Shown here piece by piece: positions 1 to 12,378 of a stretch of DNA of 64,000 nucleotides; position 1 is the first letter of the stretch, and the number at the start of each line of letters is the position of its first letter. Both the position numbers and the translations under genes were made by a program. Origin of the DNA: Hyposmocoma kahamanoa. Its lineage: Eukaryota; Arthropoda; Insecta; Lepidoptera; Cosmopterigidae. The stretch is taken from contig NW_020654810.1 in the NCBI RefSeq assembly GCF_003589595.1, positions 18,431,238 through 18,495,237 on the forward strand, written 5' to 3'. Under the pieces are notes generated by a model, which had not been told where the DNA came from, did no database searches, and saw nothing but the letters and a program-made list of their open reading frames with translations.

Positions 1-79
1 GAACCTATTGCAATAAAACGGCAATTTCATACTTTAACCCCTAATATATGTAATTATGTACGAAATTTAATTTGAAATT

Positions 80-275
80 TACCATGAGGTTTTCAGTTAA
101 AAAACATTGTGATGAAACCGGCACGTCTAAGAAGATTCACAACCTTCGAAAAACTGTGAAGTCCCAATCCCAATCTGCATTGCACCAGCGTGACGTACTA
201 TGACTTAAACACTCTTCTGGGAGCAGACCCGAGCCCAGCAGTGGGACGTATGAACGGGTTGATGATCATGAGAGA
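80..275 (-). repeat. CCCACTG..GGGC family repeat, reverse copy
   Basis: CATTGTGATGAAACCGGCAC, GTGAAGTCCCAATCCCAATC and GAGCCCAGCAGTGGGACGTA. Confidence 0.55.
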
Positions 276-322
276 TAGTAATGATAATGCACAAAATGAC
301 GTTGAGGAACAAATAGAAATTC

Positions 323-510
323 TTTTTTTTATAACATCAAGTGACGGGACGAACAAATCGTGTGCCTGATGGTAAGCTACACACCTGTCCATAACAGTAT
401 CAGTGCCACTCAGAGCTTTAAATTGCAAAGATCTGAGACATAAGTTGACAAGTACTATGTGCCTGTAATTTGACCAGCACCCTTACTCTTCAAAACCGGA
501 ACACAGAGAA
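323..510 (-). repeat. GTGAAAGAGTT-family repeat, 3' part
   Basis: ACATCAAGTGACGGGACGAA to CTTCAAAACCGGAACACAG. The 5' part is absent. Confidence 0.6.
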
Positions 511-997
511 AATATAAAAGAAATCTCATTAAGAAACCTGATCATATGGAATATTATTCCATTTCGTAACTTTTATTTATTCCATTATATTTGTCCAGAG
601 TGATTTTGTCTCTGGCAAGTATTCAAAAGATTGATACAATTGAATAAATCTTGTCAAGACATTAGGTAGACATAGCTATGGTCAATTCTCACGCAAGTTT
701 ACAATTTAAAGAGACATAACATAACCAAAACCGGGTTTTGTTCACCAGACAATGGGCAATTTTAAGATGTCAGTTGTGAAGATTAAATTTATATTTCTAA
801 TGTAGTTACGGTTTATATAGGGAATGTAGAACAGATGCTAAAATGTAAACGTGTTGGTGTCTTCATGTCTGGGTGCCTGTGTAATGAGTATATTTAACCG
901 GTACCCTACGTACCATGTGCGGAACCCACCAGCCCTTTTCTGTCTCTACCGTACAACTGCACTATTGCGCATAGATTTAAATTGTAAGGATAATATC

Positions 998-1400
998 GAA
1001 TTCTCAGGTTTCCGCGGTTGTTATATAGGAAATGAAACTATTTTTTCTGATCCAAATCGCTTATGTTTGTTTTTTCAAACGTTTCGGGCCCTTTACAGGT
1101 CCCATGGTCAGAGTTGACAAACCTAAAACTCAATGTGTGCACCAGCAGGAACTTGACGTTGCAAATAAAATCTGGCGGTTCAGAGACCTTAAGAACAAAC
1201 GTGCGAACGCGCGCCCCTAAATTCATTGTCATTTGTCACTCAAAAAGTGCCGCAACAATGTCATAATTCCAACATGCGTAAAAAAAAAACAGTCAGCCGT
1301 GACTCAGACCTGTAAAGGACATGATACGTTGGTTTGTTTGAAAAAGCAAATATAACCGATTTAATATTAATTTTAAATAGATTTAAAGACGAAAAAGTAG
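998..1400. mobile_element. Foldback element (AGGAAATGAAACTATTTTT family), old copy
   Basis: The left arm (998-1118) contains ATAGGAAATGAAACTATTTT and TTTCGGGCCCTTTACAGGTC. The right arm (1305-1400) is its reverse complement in diverged form (ACCTGTAAAGGACATGATAC, GGTTTGTTTGAAAAAGCAAA). About 190 bases of unrelated sequence lie between the arms. Confidence 0.6.
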
Positions 1401-1789
1401 TTTTTATATAAGCATAACCTAAGAGGCGATAATGCATTTGCATTATCTTTATCAGATTGACAGTCTATTTGCCAATATTTATACCCAGACTTCACAGTTT
1501 ACCTTACTTATTTGCTAAATTTCTTTTTCAATGTAATTTTTCTAGATTTTAAATTTGATTGATCCATAAACCAGGGAGAGAACTCTAATTAAAGTAGGCA
1601 AAATAGAAAGGCGTACCTAATTCGGAAACTGACTGGAATAAATTTATTTACGAACAAAATTAATCTGCCGAGAAATCCTAGCGCGGACACAATATTCATT
1701 AATTGAAATATCTGAGAGAAAAATGCAGTATTCATTCAATATTAAATAGTTCATTAACTATTAAAAGTAGAGAAAATATTGTGTGCCCA

Positions 1790-2045
1790 TGGTAAGCTAC
1801 ATGCCACTACTATAAACTACATTGCCACTCAGAGACTTAAATCGCAAAGATCTGAAGGGTACTGTCACTGCGCCTGTCACCCTGAGACATAAGTTGACAA
1901 GTCCCATGTGCTTGTAATTTCACCAGCATCGGAACGCAGTACCTAACGGCCACATTACAGCTTGGCGACAGAAATAGGGAAGGTGTCAGTAGGTACTTCC
2001 CTGGACGAACTCTTTCACAAGGAGCTCTACTACTAATAAAACATT
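1790..2045 (-). repeat. GTGAAAGAGTT-family repeat
   Basis: Reverse copy: ATGGTAAGCTACATGCC, AAATCGCAAAGATCTGAAGG and GAACTCTTTCACAAGGAGC. Confidence 0.65.
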
Positions 2046-2975
2046 TGCGCCTTTTGAAATAATAAAACTTTTGAACCTTTGAACTTTTTAGGTGCACTTT
2101 TGAATTTATTACTTACCTACTACCAAATAGAGATCTAAAGTGTCAGATAGAACAAAAAAACTTAAAAGTTAGTTTTGGGAAATTTATTATGTTTTGTAAA
2201 ATGTCATGGAACAAATAAATACATAGGTCATTTTACAAATAATCCTGTATAGTAAGATTTATTACATAAATTTTTATTTTTTTTAAATTGGTATTTCTTA
2301 AATAGTCTAACATTTCACTCTGGTCACTACTTGAATGTTTATAGGTAGTACAATCAGTCACTATTGCACGTAATATAGCTATAACCACTAAGAAGGTAGG
2401 TAGTGGTCACACTTAAGTATGGTATAGTGGTGCGTTTCAAGCTTCCCAAGCTCGTGTCACTAGTGGCCATTGACACTGTAAATTCATACTGCCTGACGGC
2501 TACCTAAGGCTAAAAGTGCGGTGTATATTATCTAATCAGTAACATATGTAAAGTACAAGAGAGTAATTATTTAAAGGGTTAAACATTACGGTCATGTTCA
2601 AGGATCAAAATATCAATTCTTATTTGGTTTCAGCTGTAAGACTTTCTAGTTTTGTGCCAAATAGGTAGGTCTTAGAGGATGGAAAAAAATAAAAGCACAA
2701 TAGTCTAAGAGGTAGGCACATGTTTAGAAATGTCAATATATGTCACAATATTACAATTTTAAATGTATTAAGGGATTTTGGAATGAGAAATTATAGTCAC
2801 TAATGTAAACAAACCATATAAAAAAAGTAATTCCTAACGGCAAGGAAACAATAATCGAAGAAGTATGGGTACGGTATTGGGACAAAATAAGAACCATAAG
2901 TAGGTAAGTTTTAGAAGCAGTAAGCAACCCTTGCGCTGAAACAGAACAGAGACTGGGTAGACGACTTAATACTGC

Positions 2976-3251
2976 TTATGAAAGTTGTACTTTGTGAAAA
3001 ATATCTGAGACGGGGTGGACTCGCACGACGGTACACACCCATCCTGCAGCCGTAGCCGGCACAGTGTGAACAGGTTCAAGTTGCGCAAAAATTACTTCAT
3101 GGGAGAGGATTTCGCGCTCACAATAGCGTAGTTCACCAGACAATGCTTGTAACTTAGTCAGTGACCACGGTCTTCTTGCGAAAAAAGGGATCCTATTGCA
3201 TTTTTTACTTAGTTCAGAGTAAACAAAGGCCGCAATACGAGCTTTGTACAC
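2976..3251 (-). CDS. Unidentified 91-codon open frame
   Basis: Balanced composition (SLTKLQALSGELRYCERE, AQLEPVHTVPATAAGWVC) in a locally GC-richer patch. No recognised domain and no clear splice sites at conserved borders. Could be an exon of the minus-strand gene starting at 15297 or a mobile-element fragment. Confidence 0.2.
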   Translation of the reverse strand: MYKARIAAFVYSELSKKCNRIPFFARRPWSLTKLQALSGELRYCEREILSHEVIFAQLEPVHTVPATAAGWVCTVVRVHPVSDIFHKVQLS

Positions 3252-3419
3252 CGATCTGGGAATCTGTATTGTATTGCCGTTAAATAACGTAACATGTTTC
3301 TGTCATGATAATAGAGACTGCAAGACTTATAGAAAATAAATTGATATATATAGTGATGGGCTTAGACCTACCACCATTCGAATCCGTGCTCGTAACTCTG
3401 AGTTTCTCAGAATTTATTT

Positions 3420-3575
3420 ATGAAATTTAATTGGTTTACATGAGCTTTTCGAAGGTTCACGACCCTCGGAACACGTGTGAAGTCACCACCTCACATTGTG
3501 TCACCTGACTATGGCATAAACCCTCGCATGCGCAAACCCGTGCCCAGAAGTAGGACGTAAATGGGTTGATGACGA
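3420..3575 (-). repeat. CCCACTG..GGGC family repeat, reverse fragment
   Basis: GTGTGAAGTCACCACCTCAC, ACTATGGCATAAACCCTCGC and AGTAGGACGTAAATGGGTTG. Confidence 0.5.
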
Positions 3576-4333
3576 TGAAATTGAATTCTTCGTTGTTCAG
3601 AAAGGTTTATGCAATGCATAAGTTTTCTACCAGACCTTATCTGTGCAAAATGTTTCATATCTATGTATATCTGAATTGACCAACGTCATTAGTGGAAGGA
3701 GTTCTTAATAATTACCGTACACTGCTATAGATGAAAAAACGAACTTTGTATGTTACTCTACCGTCGGTGTTTTTTAGAAAGGGCGAAAGCGCCATTTTGA
3801 AATGTTTTTTCAGGACAACATGTTTTAATTTTTCATGACTGTTTTAAAATATTTACGTCCTTTTTTAAATTCAATTTTAAAACTTAAACTTAATTAAATC
3901 AAAATTAAATTTAAATTTCTGAGTTAATGAGTAAACCAACTGCTTACATTCTTGTACATTTGACGAAAATAAAAACCTTCAAAATTGCATCTCTTAAGCA
4001 TTGATTGAGGTTTTTTAAACGATAAAGATCTTGCAAGGCATATTGAACTTTACTCAAAAATTCATAGACACTTGTACAGTTTCGCCGATAATTGGTCAAG
4101 CTATTGTTCAGCCTTTTTTTCAGATTGAATCTCTCAAGATGGGTCCAGCCCACTACACGCCTGGCTAACAAGTTTGTTGCTAAACAAAACTGTTTTGTAT
4201 GCATATGACGAAACTGACGATTGCCACTTTTAGCCATTCATTTCGCAATCACAAATCGATTTGAACGAACTATATTGGTGCGACTAGGTAAGTAAGTAAG
4301 TAAGTTTGAATCTTTGTAGCCTTGGATACGGCG

Positions 4334-4855
4334 TCGAGTATATAACCAGAAATAGAGACGAAATAAGGGACCTCCATCCCTGGCCGCTCATCAGTCAAGT
4401 GGTAATGATATCAGTTTTAAATATCAACTCCCGTTTGCGCTGAAATCACAAATTAGAAAGCTGAAATAGTACAGAGCCAACAACTGACTTGTGTGTACGT
4501 GTCCGTATATTCCAAAAATATTCTGTATTTATTGTAATAAAGATAATATCTCTAACTATGAGGGGCTGTTCCATTCGGTGTTGTGGGAAAATCAGCAAAA
4601 CATCTAATTACAAAACAAACGGAATTACATTTCATCGGTAGGTAATTAAATATTATATTATGTAATTTTTAAATTTTTCCATTATAGCAAAGCTCAAGTT
4701 AAACTGGTCGATATGAAGTGAAACAATTGACGGCACACGTCAATTGTTTCGAATTCGGGCTGACCAATCGGAGCGCAGTCACCACAATGATATGGCAGAA
4801 TAGTTTTCAAACAAATTAAATGACATTTCGTCTCTATTTCTGGTTATATACTCGA
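4334..4855. mobile_element. MITE with perfect 31-bp inverted ends (GAGTATATAACCAGAAATAG family)
   Basis: The two ends (4334-4364 and 4825-4855) are exact reverse complements over 31 bp. There is no coding capacity. Two more copies lie at 45179-45673 and about 56460-56940. The interior shares ATATTCTGTATTTATTGTAA and GCCAATCGGAGCGCAG-type blocks with them. Confidence 0.85.
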
Positions 4856-5525
4856 TGGAATACGGTCAATATATATAGCATTGCGGGTGATGTACAGCAA
4901 ATGTTTGGAAACTTCTGTTGTACAGTCACAAGGGTTTCCAATAAATAAAAATAAGTAAGTAATAAGTTATAAAAAAAAATCCCAAAAAGTTTTTATTTAA
5001 CCTTAAAGTCACGTGTTTATAAGTCTAATTATGTATTTCGATAGACATATCAATATGAGAAAGTTTACATTTTGGTCATTAATTATTATTAAAATAAACT
5101 TAATAAATAAACAGTTACCATGATTATCATTAATACAAAAATCGAACAAACACAAAGTAATGTTCCATCGATCCGACTGGATTAGAACCAGCGTCTGTTG
5201 CCCTATCGTGGCTACCGTTCTTACTAACTGAACTACAGATAGAGTCAGCAGATATCACGAATTTGTCTGGGTTAAACGATTTTTTTGCTGTAGGCTTGTC
5301 CGACCTTTTTATCACATTATAACTTTCAAAAAAATCTCAAAAGTTCGTGGAATTACATCTATTTGCCGATTTTTACTGAAATCGATCACCGGAAAGTGAG
5401 CGAAACCGGATTCATCCCCTAGTTTGCCACCCTTAGAGGTGGAATATTTTCTTCAAATTTGAATGGACTAATACAGAGGTACTACCCTCTTTCCAACAAA
5501 AAAAAGAATCATCAAAATCGGTTCA
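4856..5525 (-). repeat. Long composite repeat block, copy 1
   Basis: Matches the reverse complement of 44517-45178 almost base for base. It contains a tRNA-like SINE segment (5158-5245; minus-strand TGTAGTTCAGTTAGTAAGAA and GGTTCTAATCC) and part of the AACCGACTTC repeat. A 61-codon frame (5130-5315) differs from its partner at about four positions, which shows the close relationship. Confidence 0.8.
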
Positions 5526-6275
5526 CAAAGGAGTAATCGCGTAACATACACTCAAAAAAACAAAACAAATACAGTCGAATTAAGAAGTTCCTCATTTTTA
5601 TGAAGTCGGTCAAAAATATTATCACGATATTCAATCAAATAAATATCGCATTCATCATAATAACCAATTTACCACCCATGCGTGAATATTTTGCTAAAAG
5701 AACTCAGTTTTCTAACATCAATATTACATGATATAGGTCTTTAAAATGCTACAGATAAGTGATCTTTTTATAAGCTAAAACACCATTGTTATTATAAACA
5801 TGAGAGGGCCGTAAAAACGATAACTAACGAGTTTATGCAGACTCGCACCATTTACTTTGAACTTGCAGTGAATAGTTTACGAGTATAAGCACGTAAGAGC
5901 GTACGTATTTAACGTTTGAAAGTTGACAAATTCCTCCATCGAAAGAAAGTCGGAAGCTGTACCTGCTTAGTAATTTTACATTAATTATTAATCTAAATTG
6001 CGCATTCGGTATCCTACAATCAACGCCGGGATTAGCCCAAGTGGCGCCTGGATACAACCAATAATAACCTGGCGCTCTAGAAGGCACACGATCAAAATGG
6101 AATATTTACGGTTATATTTTCGCCAGTGAGCGGTGATTCGGGAGCAGATAGTGCACCGCGCACCCTGCACCGTAGGTAAAGTCGGCACGCACTGCCTATA
6201 ATAATTCAGTTTGTGACAATTATTTTACATGCAACATCATTTCTACGCTTAATTATACGAAAAAGAGATATTTCG

Positions 6276-6433
6276 GTCATTCTCGGACTAGTGGTATATT
6301 ATTATAATAATAGTTCACGACACAATACTCGAATATTAAATAATATTCCACGATAAGAAAATCGAATACTTAAAGTCTTATATAATGAAAATTGCCACGG
6401 TAATTAGGTAGTGAACACTAGTCCGAGAATGAC
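6276..6433. mobile_element. Short MITE with 17-bp perfect inverted ends
   Basis: GTCATTCTCGGACTAGT (6276-6292) is repeated in reverse complement at 6417-6433. 158 bp, AT-rich interior, non-coding. No second copy in the window. Confidence 0.6.
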
Positions 6434-7279
6434 TGATTTATTTAATTAATAGCAATACCAACATTAGGTATTTTCACAACACATTTTTATCTTATTTTAC
6501 TTGGGTGTTCTACATTGTCAATGCAACAATTATAAATGTTGACGGCAATCCTCCAAAACAACGTATGCAAACTAAATAAAAAATGTCGATAAATTGACAT
6601 ACATAGATAATTTCAATTAAATAGCAATAGAGTACACTGAGAAGTACTATAGGAACTTATCGTTAGTCGTGTGTATATTTTAACGATTACATAAAAGAAA
6701 CAAAAGTAGGAGCCCATTTATCAGCACGCATTAGCAATGTCTATAAGGTGTGTTTTAAACAAAATATCTTTAACACGCTTGATGCTAAAGCAAAGCAAAA
6801 CCCCATACAAGTGAACTACAAACCTGATTACGTCTCATGTCAAAGTTCGTGTGGAAAATCCCCTGCTAACAGTAAATAGATTTGTAATTACTGAGACCAC
6901 AACAACTTCCATATGATAAAACTAAGTAAGTAAACATACATAATCATCGTAAACATACCTTAAACAAAAACAGAACAGTGATGATGCGCGAGAAATTGAA
7001 AAGATACATGCAGATATTGCAATTTCCCGAACGAACTCACATTAAGTGATGCAAATTGATGCTTTAAAGTTTATATTAACTGCACCATTGAACCGAGAAT
7101 ATGTAACATAATATGATGGTCATTAGCTTTATTTACTGTTACTTGTAGTAAAGAGTACGTTTATTACAAAAAGTTTCTTCTTTAAAAGTCAAAGAAACAA
7201 GAGAACGTATTATCTACAAGAGTGTAGGGAATTAGAGCTGCGTATTGACATCCACTAGTATTTTACTTTATAGACTAAG

Positions 7280-7560
7280 CAACGACGCGATATGGGGATG
7301 TTTTTTAAATTCCGCCTTCCCCTTTCCATCACCGGGGGACTAGACGTCGGCTTGGGTTCCACCTCTATGTTGTAGATATTCCTAAGATTCGCACGAAGCG
7401 TTACGCTTCCATATTTATATGGAGTGGAATTCCCTGCAGACTTGTTCCCTGAACGTTACAACTTGAACCTTTCCAAGGCGAGAGTGAATACGCATTATTT
7501 AGGTGTGCATGCTCCCTCGTCGACCTCATCGTCACTTTCCACCAGGTGAGATGGAGATTT
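7280..7560 (+). mobile_element. Dead LINE 3' end (reverse-transcriptase C-terminus remnant)
   Basis: In one frame it reads DLFPERYNLNLSKARVNTHY then a stop after SSLSTR, which resembles the end of a LINE ORF2. The preceding piece (FHIYMEWNSL) is in another frame, so the remnant is frameshifted. Clade not resolved. Confidence 0.55.
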
Positions 7561-7684
7561 AATGTGCACTTAAACGTGTGAAAAAAGCAATATTCTTTTA
7601 TTTTTTTTTAAATTGCTCTTCTCTCATAATAACTCCCGCCGTTACTTAAAAGGGCCCTTGTGACAAAAACTCAAAACAAAGAAA

Positions 7685-7745
7685 ACAAAAAAACATACTG
7701 AGGAATTGAGAACCTCCTCCATTTTTGAAGTCGGTTACAAATAAT
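7685..7745 (-). repeat. Short fragment of the AACCGACTTC-family repeat
   Basis: AATTGAGAACCTCCTCC then TTTTTGAAGTCGGTTACAAA. Terminal fragment only. Confidence 0.55.
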
Positions 7746-8159
7746 GCTTAAAGAAGTGAAATTAAAAAATACCTACTTCTCTCTTGCGGTAACTTCAAAC
7801 CTTATCCGTATAGGAAAAAATAAAAATAGTCACAGATCGGCCTTCTTTTACTGATTACGGCAGTATACATTATTTACATTTTTTTTTAAATGTCACATGC
7901 GCCGTGTCAACAGACTATGTGACTTATGATTCCCTAATGGTGTACATGCTTTGCGTAAATGGTACATAAAAGGAAATTAAAAGAGAATCTTATAAGAACT
8001 TTGACGGTACTTGAATTTAACTAAAAATATAACGAAATAATAAAATTTAAAATGTAGTCTTAGAAATGTAATTTAATAACACTATAGCTAACCATTAGGG
8101 CTCGTACCCAAATATTTATATATAAAATGATTGTACTAATGTAATTTATATGATTTCCA

Positions 8160-8412
8160 GATTACACTCTTCGGATGAGGTTAGTAAAAGTAGAGCTTCT
8201 TGTGAAAGAGTTCGTCCAGGGAACTACTGCCACCTTATCTATTTCCGCCCCCAAGCAGTAATGTCAGCATTGGGGTGACTGGCGTAGTGGCAGTGTCCCT
8301 TAGATTTTTGCGATTTAAAGCTCTGAGTGGGACTGCAACTGTTATGAACAGGCGTGTAGCTTACCATCAGACACACGATTTGTTCGTCCCGTCACTTGAT
8401 ATTATAAAAAAA
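8160..8412 (+). repeat. GTGAAAGAGTT-family repeat
   Basis: Copy with CTTGTGAAAGAGTTCGTCC, an internal deletion near 8270, and the end GTCCCGTCACTTGATATTAT plus an A-rich tail. Confidence 0.65.
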
Positions 8413-9014
8413 AAAGAAAAAAGAGGTAGGTTGACGTAAAACACGCACCGTACTGTCCGAAGGTCTTTCTTTACTATACTAAAAGTATATGTGTAATGTA
8501 AACACGACAATGCGCGCGATCAGCAACGTACGCCTCGTACGCAATCTTTCGCCTTCTGTACGCTAAGATTTTGGGTTCAGCCTCAAATAAATACATTATA
8601 ATTATCGAAGATTGATCTCACGAATTCGTTATTCGGTTATTCGTACTTGCTTTGCTTCACACGAAACAGGCGTAGCCTAGTGTGGGGATCATAGTTCAAT
8701 TATGTAAAATTGTTAATCCTAAGTTATGGTAAATAAATAAAATAAGATAAATAAATTACAATGGCGCAGCGGTTACAAAATACTCACAATAGTGTTATTA
8801 CAACATTGGTAAACAATAATTAAACATCTCCAGAATAGCTGAAATCTGAAAAATTTCATTTCATTTTGCAACCATTTACGCTTTAAATGCATATTGTATA
8901 GACAAATATATATTTCTCATCAAATCTAATAAATATTTGCATATACATACGCACGTGTCCATACTTTGAAATTAGAATTGTAATAAAAAATACACAAAAC
9001 AAATTATATTTATC

Positions 9015-9147
9015 GAGTTCTTAGGTTTTCGCGATTGTTACGTCGACACATAGGAAATGAAACTATTTTTCCGGATTTAAATCGCGTATATTTGTTTTTT
9101 CAAACAAACCAACGTTTCTTTACAGGTCCAGTGGTCACTGTTGACTG
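9015..9147 (+). mobile_element. Single-arm copy of the foldback family with target duplication
   Basis: Runs from GAGTTCTTAGGTTTTCGCGA to CAGTGGTCACTGTTGACTG with no inverted second arm. ATTATATTTATC flanks it on both sides (9003-9014 and 9148-9159), a 9-12 bp direct repeat. Confidence 0.7.
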
Positions 9148-9216
9148 ATTATATTTATCATTCAGGAATTTCACAGAAATGTTGCTTTACATTGTTACTT
9201 CTCATTACTTCTCATT

Positions 9217-9342
9217 GGGGCTATTCAAGGCTAGAGTGAATAGGCATTTTTTAGGCAAACGCGTCCCATCGTCGGTCACATCGTCGCTTAACATCAGGTG
9301 AGATTGTGGCCAAGCGTGTGTCTATTATATATTAAAAAAAAA
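9217..9342 (+). mobile_element. Dead LINE 3' end with A-rich tail
   Basis: Reads LGLFKARVNRHFLGKRVPSS then SLNIR and a TGA, followed by GATTGTGGCCAAGCGTGTG and a poly-A run. It is the same kind of ORF2 terminus as at 7280-7560. Confidence 0.6.
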
Positions 9343-9905
9343 AAATCAATAATTTCTTATCTATCTTCTTGTGTAATTCTGGTAAACATACTACATACTA
9401 TAAAACATTATATAGATACCATCTAGTCTAGGAATTGAGCTCTGAGAATGGATAATGTAATTTTTAAGTTGAAACTTAAACCTATACGTATACGTTACAA
9501 AATAACATAAGTAGATATTTCAACAACACACACAAGTGTACATTCCAAAAGGCAGTAAGCAAACATTAAAACAAGTGGTGTCGTGGGCAGGAATTCGGAT
9601 ACACTATAACGGTAATACATTTTGACCTCTGATTACTATTCAGATGACGTCTGTTCCATAGTTATTCGAATACATTCTTCATGCATGTTCCCAAAAAGGT
9701 AAATGGAACGACGAACAAAGCTGTTGCCTATAGTTTGAGGATATTTTAGAATATATTGCTTAAACGTAACGACGGTTACTAGGTAGTTATGTAATGTACC
9801 ATAGGCACAATACAGACTTTACAGAAGTTATGCATATTTTACAGAATATTGAATGTATGGGGAGAATTTTGAAACTAACATTTAAGAAGAAACAAGAGTA
9901 CTCTT

Positions 9906-10071
9906 ATCGAGTTCTTAGGTTTTCGCGATTGTTACACATACCGACGTTTCGGGCCCTTTACAGGTCCCAAGGTCACGGTTGATCATGGGACCTGTAAAGG
10001 GCCCGAAACGTCGGTTTGTTTGAAAAAACTAATATACGCGATTTAAATCCGGAAAAATAGTTTCATTTCCT
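9906..10071. mobile_element. Foldback element with 12-bp direct repeats
   Basis: Two facing arms of the family meet at about 9980 (CGGGCCCTTTACAGGTCCCA against TGGGACCTGTAAAGGGCCCG). AAGAGTACTCTT occurs at both borders (9894-9905 and 10072-10083). The left arm lacks the AGGAAATGAAAC segment. Confidence 0.72.
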
Positions 10072-10959
10072 AAGAGTACTCTTTTACATAGATCCTTGGA
10101 GTTTACTGTTTGGACTTTAGACGGTGTTATCTTTTCTGGTGTAGAGTAGAATTTAAAAAATAGTGTAATTACCTAATGAGAGGCGTATGGTTACCAATAC
10201 ATTGATTACAATGAGTAGTAATCTCAAACAATAAGATAAATAAAAACAGAATATATAAATTACACACATATTACATTTTAAATTTGTTGATGGTAGAAAA
10301 AAATATGGTAAAAGAACACAACATAACTTTGATGTAACTTGAGCTGCTTATTTATGTTTTAAAGTTATCGTCTGGCAGAGATCGCTTAAAGCAATATGGC
10401 TGCCACTTCTGCCACCGCAATTTTTTTATTTAATTATATTGTATTTGATTCCATTCTGGTGTACAGTAAAAAATTTTTGTATTGTATTAATGGTAGAATG
10501 TTATGAAGTAAATAAAAATGTTTGGTTGTCAAATTGAAGAAGAAGAAGTAAGATGAAGAAGGAAATGGGATTCTCCCATTGTGCAAATTTCTTCATATAG
10601 GAATTATAGGTTCTAAATACTAATAATAGTATATATTTGATTGCATAATGATGAAGAGGGTTGGTCACTTTTCAACCTCGTGCGTGTTTGCGTTCACAAA
10701 TACTTATATATTCCGTGGAACTGCACCTCGTTCAATATTTACCGTATTACATTAACCTCCAAAGTCAAATACAGTGACCGTATAATACCAGCATTGGAGA
10801 AATCATCGCTATTTGTAAACTATATATATAAATATCCTTTATTGCACCAAAAAAACAAACAAAGAAATATAAATTATAACGAAGATGAGCTTGTGTATTT
10901 GAATGGAACGCTGTTTTAGAAACAAATTTTGTGAAATCTGGTGACGAAAAATTTGATGA

Positions 10960-11095
10960 AATTACAGGCACATAGGACTTCTCAACATATGTCTCAGAAT
11001 GATAGGGGCAGAGGCGACTGTTATGCACAGGCGTGTTACTTATCATCAGGCGCACGACTTGTTCGTCCCATCACTTAGTGGGTACCGTAAAAAAA
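10960..11095 (+). repeat. GTGAAAGAGTT-family repeat, 3' fragment
   Basis: Shows AAATTACAGGCACATAGGAC, CAGGCGTGTTACTTATCATC and CGACTTGTTCGTCCCATCAC. 5' truncated. Confidence 0.55.
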
Positions 11096-12082
11096 CAACT
11101 TTTAGAGATAAAATATACCCTATAACATTCCGTTAACAAACACATGGTCAAAAGGTAATTTGTTGGCTGCCATTATTTTAAACTCAGTCCTAAATATTAA
11201 ACCCAACACCATTTACTATGGGAACCCTTTCAATGTTCAAAAAACGTACGAAACAGGTTTTTTTTATGATTTTGAATTTTAATTGAATGAATTAGGACTT
11301 ACAAGCGCAGACTGTATGTGTGACTCTCTCGTATAAAAGATAATATGACAGTAAAAAAAATAAACGCTGTACCTACATACGCATGACGCATCCATGTAGA
11401 CATAAAGCCACGGGAATAAGTGTGAAGCTTGAGCACTAGAACTAATTATTAAATTCATTACTTTGCGGAAGTCCATATTAATGAAAATGGAAGTAAATTA
11501 ATTTGGGTTCGCGGAGTAGCAAATTAATTTACTTACATTTTTCTTCACCAGGAATAAAATTTATAAAACTAAAAACAATTCAAAGTTGTGTTGATCCTTG
11601 AATTAAGTTCGCCAATTACAGCCGTCAAAAATTATAAAGTGATCGGGGGTCAATGACGGAACTGACAATTAAATTAAATTACCCTAAAATTAATCTAATC
11701 GTGTGAATCTGTGTGAATTCACAGCAAATCTTAATTCCAAAAGTTTGCCACTTAGTTTGGAATTTAATTGGAATGAAACGTTTATAGTTAACGTTACAAT
11801 ATCTGTAATTGCACCTTTTGGGTGAGAAACAGTAAATTGAAAGCGAAATTTCGTTTTGATAATACTCAATATCTACATTGTTAAAATGGAAGTAAAAGTC
11901 AAAAAGTGTAAGTGATGATGTAAGTTATGGAATTGAAATGTAACGGAATGGTAATTGGGACGCGCTTTTTCCCCCTTTTTTCTCTAATTCCTTAAACCAC
12001 ACTTTTTTAATTGATTTTGTATTTTAGTTACATTATACAATTATTATAATTAAAATAACTATCACCGCGTTTAAATTTCTTT

Positions 12083-12378
12083 TTTTATAATATCAAGTGA
12101 CGGGACGAACAAGTCGTGAGCCTGATTGTAAGCTATACGCCTGTCCATAACAGTAGCCGTGTCACTCTGAGCTTTAAATCGCAAAGATCTGAGGGGCACT
12201 ACCACTGCGCCCGTCACCCTGAGACATAAGTTGACAAGTCCCATATGCCTGTATTTTCACCAGCACCCCTACCCTTCAAAACCGGCACAAAGCAATGCTG
12301 ACATTACTGCTTGGCGGCAGCAATAGGTAAGGTGGCAGTACTTCCTTGGACTAACTCTTTCACAAGGAACTGTACTGC
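12083..12378 (-). repeat. GTGAAAGAGTT-family repeat, near full length
   Basis: Reverse copy from ATAATATCAAGTGACGGGAC to CTAACTCTTTCACAAGGAAC. Confidence 0.68.

Noticed and set aside
3944..4237. 97-codon minus-strand frame
   Set aside because: No recognised motif; composition is compatible with chance in AT-rich DNA.
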